Positions 13,387 to 15,192 of a stretch of 15,192 bases of DNA are shown piece after piece. A model generated the notes under the pieces. That model did not search any database. It had not been told where the DNA came from and was given only the letters and a program-made list of their open reading frames with translations. The translations under genes were made by a program, and so were the position numbers. Every line of letters starts with the position of its first letter. The first letter of the stretch is position 1. The stretch is from JAAYGD01 sp964428195 (GTDB lineage: Bacteria; Bacillota_I; Bacilli_A; RF39; UBA660), in contig CAYRXC010000020.1 of the NCBI GenBank assembly GCA_964428195.1, positions 1-15,192 on the forward strand, in the 5' to 3' direction.

Positions 13387-15192
13387 GAAATTACTAAATA
13401 TCCAAAATTAGTGTTATCTATCAGTCTAATAATTTGTTCTTCACTGTTGACGTCTACTTTATACGATATTCCTCCGTCAAAAATATTTTGAAGATATTCA
13501 AAGTTTGCACTATTTATATAAGTGTAATATTGATCTTTATCTGTAACGTCTTTTACTTCTCCATAAATTGTTTTGTCTAAGTCAACAAATATTGATGATG
13601 GATCATTTTCTGGACCAACCAGAACAAAGTTTAGGTTAAATTCTTTTTTGCAGTTATTTATTTTTTTTGAGACAAAATCCAAAATCATTTTTTGATCTAT
13701 CGAATTATTAAACAAATTTACACACTCATCTAATCCAATTATTCCTATTCCTAATAATCCATTTTTTATTGCTTTTTTTACTTTTTCGCCTTGCTTCAAT
13801 CCTTTGGAATCCATGTAAATATTTTCGCCAATTAAAAATTGAAAATCAGTTCCTCTCTTTTCACTTTGAATTAAGAACCTATCGTATAATTGCTCTGATA
13901 CTATTTCTATAATGTTTCCCAGTTCTTCAAAAAAGGATTCTTTACCGTTTTCTAGAGTCTTGTTTCTTATACCTATTCTTACAAGGTTTATATAAGTCCT
14001 AGATAAAAATCCCCTACCATTGACACTTGTTTTTTCACTTAATATGTTTTCTAATACTCTAGAACCATCAAAGAAATAAAAAACTTCCGATTCATTAGAA
14101 CCATTGTATTTTTTCATATTTAATTTGAAATCAATATTTGCAAACCCAATATTGATATCTCTCATTATTGTTTTTAATGAAAGCTCTAATAAATCAAAAT
14201 TTGGGTCATCTTTATGTTTGTTTATTCCCTTTTTCAATTTGAATACAATCCTTGGTATCGAATCTTTTTCTAAAGATAGTAATAGATTTTTAGATATCAT
14301 TTTTCCTTCAAAAGAAATATCAGTTCCAATACTAATAGTAACTTCTCTATTGATATCTTTAACTTTATAATTTATATTGTTCAAAAAATTATTCAGTGAT
14401 TTATACAATATTTTGTTTGTGTTTTCTATAGCTTTAACATACGATTTTTCTATTATCAACTTAATTTGTTCAACATCTTTAGAATACTTGTATAAATGTT
14501 TAATATCTGTAGATATGCTATCAAGCTTGAATATTTCCTTTGAAATCAATTCAAAATCAATTAGATTTAAAAATCCATTAATATCAAGAAGGTCATAAAC
14601 CTTATTAGAAAACTCTTCCTTAAATGTTTGAATTACTACATCTTTCAATACACTATCAAAATTATTTATTCCTTGATTACCATGTTGATCCTCTGCGTTT
14701 CTCTTTATTATCAAGGAAATTTGTTCCAAATATGACGGTATGTCATTGGGAGTATTATATGTCTTTTCATCGATTACTAATCCCTTTTGTAATAATTTGT
14801 CAATATCAATAACACAAGATTCTGTTGTTCCCACAGACAGATACTCTATTTTATCTATTCTAATTTGGCCGCTTTCGTGTAATCCAAAGTGATTATTTTT
14901 CAGTAAATATGCATTAGAAAACTCTTCTGAAATAATCTTTCCATAGTTATAAATAATGTCTAAGGGACATCCTGTATTTTTTTTAGACCATTCTTGCTTT
15001 AAAGTTATTTTTTCAATAGCTTTTAGTAATTTGTGTTGTTTTGGTTCAGATAAAAACATTTTTCTTGATTCTGCTCTTTTTTCTCTATAACTTGAAAAAG
15101 ATTCATAAACATCTTTATAGTTTAATTTTATGAGTATCTTTTCTATTACATCTTGTATTTCTTCAACTTTAATATACGGTTTTTCAAAATAA
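13368..15192 (-). CDS. NrdD-like protein without glycyl-radical domain (5' end beyond window)
   Basis: At least 607 codons. The frame stays open without a stop from the ATG at 15059 to the window end, so that ATG is not the start. The upstream 44 codons end in YESFSSYREKRAESRKM, the typical end of an ATP-cone domain. Counting from that ATG, NrdD-like segments follow in order: GQIRIDKIEYL and C82 in TESCVIDIDKLL, NDIPSYLEQISLII with EDQHGNQGINNFD (122-135), DGSRVLENI (331-339), NGRGFLSRTYINLVRIGI (347-364), GLLGIGIIGLDECV (434-447), VTDKDQYYTY (505-514) and FGYLVIS (552-558). The active-site Cys of the usual Gly-Cys-Arg appears as S333. The protein ends where NrdD proteins continue into the zinc-binding Cys cluster and the glycyl-radical segment, and no such domain exists in any frame downstream. 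Normal class III reduction is therefore unlikely. It may be a regulatory pseudoenzyme or a decaying paralogue; neither can be decided here. Confidence 0.85.
   Translation of the reverse strand, partial: YFEKPYIKVEEIQDVIEKILIKLNYKDVYESFSSYREKRAESRKMFLSEPKQHKLLKAIEKITLKQEWSKKNTGCPLDIIYNYGKIISEEFSNAYLLKNNHFGLHESGQIRIDKIEYLSVGTTESCVIDIDKLLQKGLVIDEKTYNTPNDIPSYLEQISLIIKRNAEDQHGNQGINNFDSVLKDVVIQTFKEEFSNKVYDLLDINGFLNLIDFELISKEIFKLDSISTDIKHLYKYSKDVEQIKLIIEKSYVKAIENTNKILYKSLNNFLNNINYKVKDINREVTISIGTDISFEGKMISKNLLLSLEKDSIPRIVFKLKKGINKHKDDPNFDLLELSLKTIMRDINIGFANIDFKLNMKKYNGSNESEVFYFFDGSRVLENILSEKTSVNGRGFLSRTYINLVRIGIRNKTLENGKESFFEELGNIIEIVSEQLYDRFLIQSEKRGTDFQFLIGENIYMDSKGLKQGEKVKKAIKNGLLGIGIIGLDECVNLFNNSIDQKMILDFVSKKINNCKKEFNLNFVLVGPENDPSSIFVDLDKTIYGEVKDVTDKDQYYTYINSANFEYLQNIFDGGISYKVDVNSEEQIIRLIDNTNFGYLVISKKIEE

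Noticed and set aside
15059..15061. ATG at 15059 as the true start of the NrdD-like gene
   Set aside because: The frame is open to the window end, and the upstream codons read as the end of an ATP-cone domain.
1..15192. Mycoplasma-type code with TGA as Trp
   Set aside because: Trp residues are read from TGG (for example the last codon of pncB), and TGA closes the Nudix gene in an ATGA overlap typical of standard-code operons.
12460..15192. Mobile element, phage or CRISPR content
   Set aside because: No transposase, integrase, terminal repeat, regular spacer-repeat pattern or att-like duplication was seen here or elsewhere in the window.

Overview
This window comes from a very AT-rich bacterium of low-GC Gram-positive type (Bacillota or a relative). 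The signs are strong AGGAGG-type ribosome binding sites, tightly packed genes, consensus sigma-A-like promoters, and hairpin-plus-U-tract terminators. TGG encodes Trp and TGA is used as a stop, so the genetic code is the standard one and not the Mycoplasma code. No rRNA, tRNA, CRISPR array, insertion sequence or phage gene is visible.

Layout. (1) Bases 1-130 hold two facing terminators, one for an unseen plus-strand gene to the left and one for the minus-strand gene at 122-1363. (2) Bases 122-3188, minus strand: a two-gene unit of a MoxR-type AAA+ ATPase with an unusual N-terminal region and a protein joining a zinc-metallopeptidase-like domain to a von Willebrand A-like domain. (3) Bases 3335-12304, minus strand: a ten-gene NAD-salvage operon, transcribed pncA, pncB, Nudix hydrolase, nadE, nadD, pnuC, nadR, pncC, a 663-residue methyltransferase-like protein, then the NrtR-type regulator. 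Junctions overlap or leave at most 12 bases. The operon begins at a consensus promoter (TTGACA, 17 bases, TATAAT) and ends at a strong hairpin at 3271-3299. (4) Bases 12460-13356, plus strand: a divergently transcribed sugar-phosphate nucleotidyltransferase-like gene. (5) Bases 13368-15192, minus strand, 5' end beyond the window: a relative of the anaerobic ribonucleotide reductase NrdD. It lacks the glycyl-radical/zinc C-terminus and appears to have Ser in place of the active-site Cys.

How the genes work together. PncA turns nicotinamide into nicotinate, PncB makes NaMN, NadD makes NaAD and NadE amidates it to NAD. PnuC imports nicotinamide riboside and NadR can phosphorylate and adenylylate it to NAD. 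PncC deamidates NMN to NaMN and so links the two branches. The Nudix enzyme probably hydrolyses ADP-ribose, the signal sensed by many NrtR regulators, so effector removal and effector sensing may sit in one transcript. The methyltransferase-like protein has no accepted role in NAD metabolism, which makes it the main unknown of the operon. De novo NAD genes and NAD kinase are not in the window.

Most worth a second look: the apparently radical-less NrdD relative, the methyltransferase fusion inside the NAD operon, and the ATPase/metallopeptidase-VWA pair. All identifications come from reading motifs by eye; no database search was possible.
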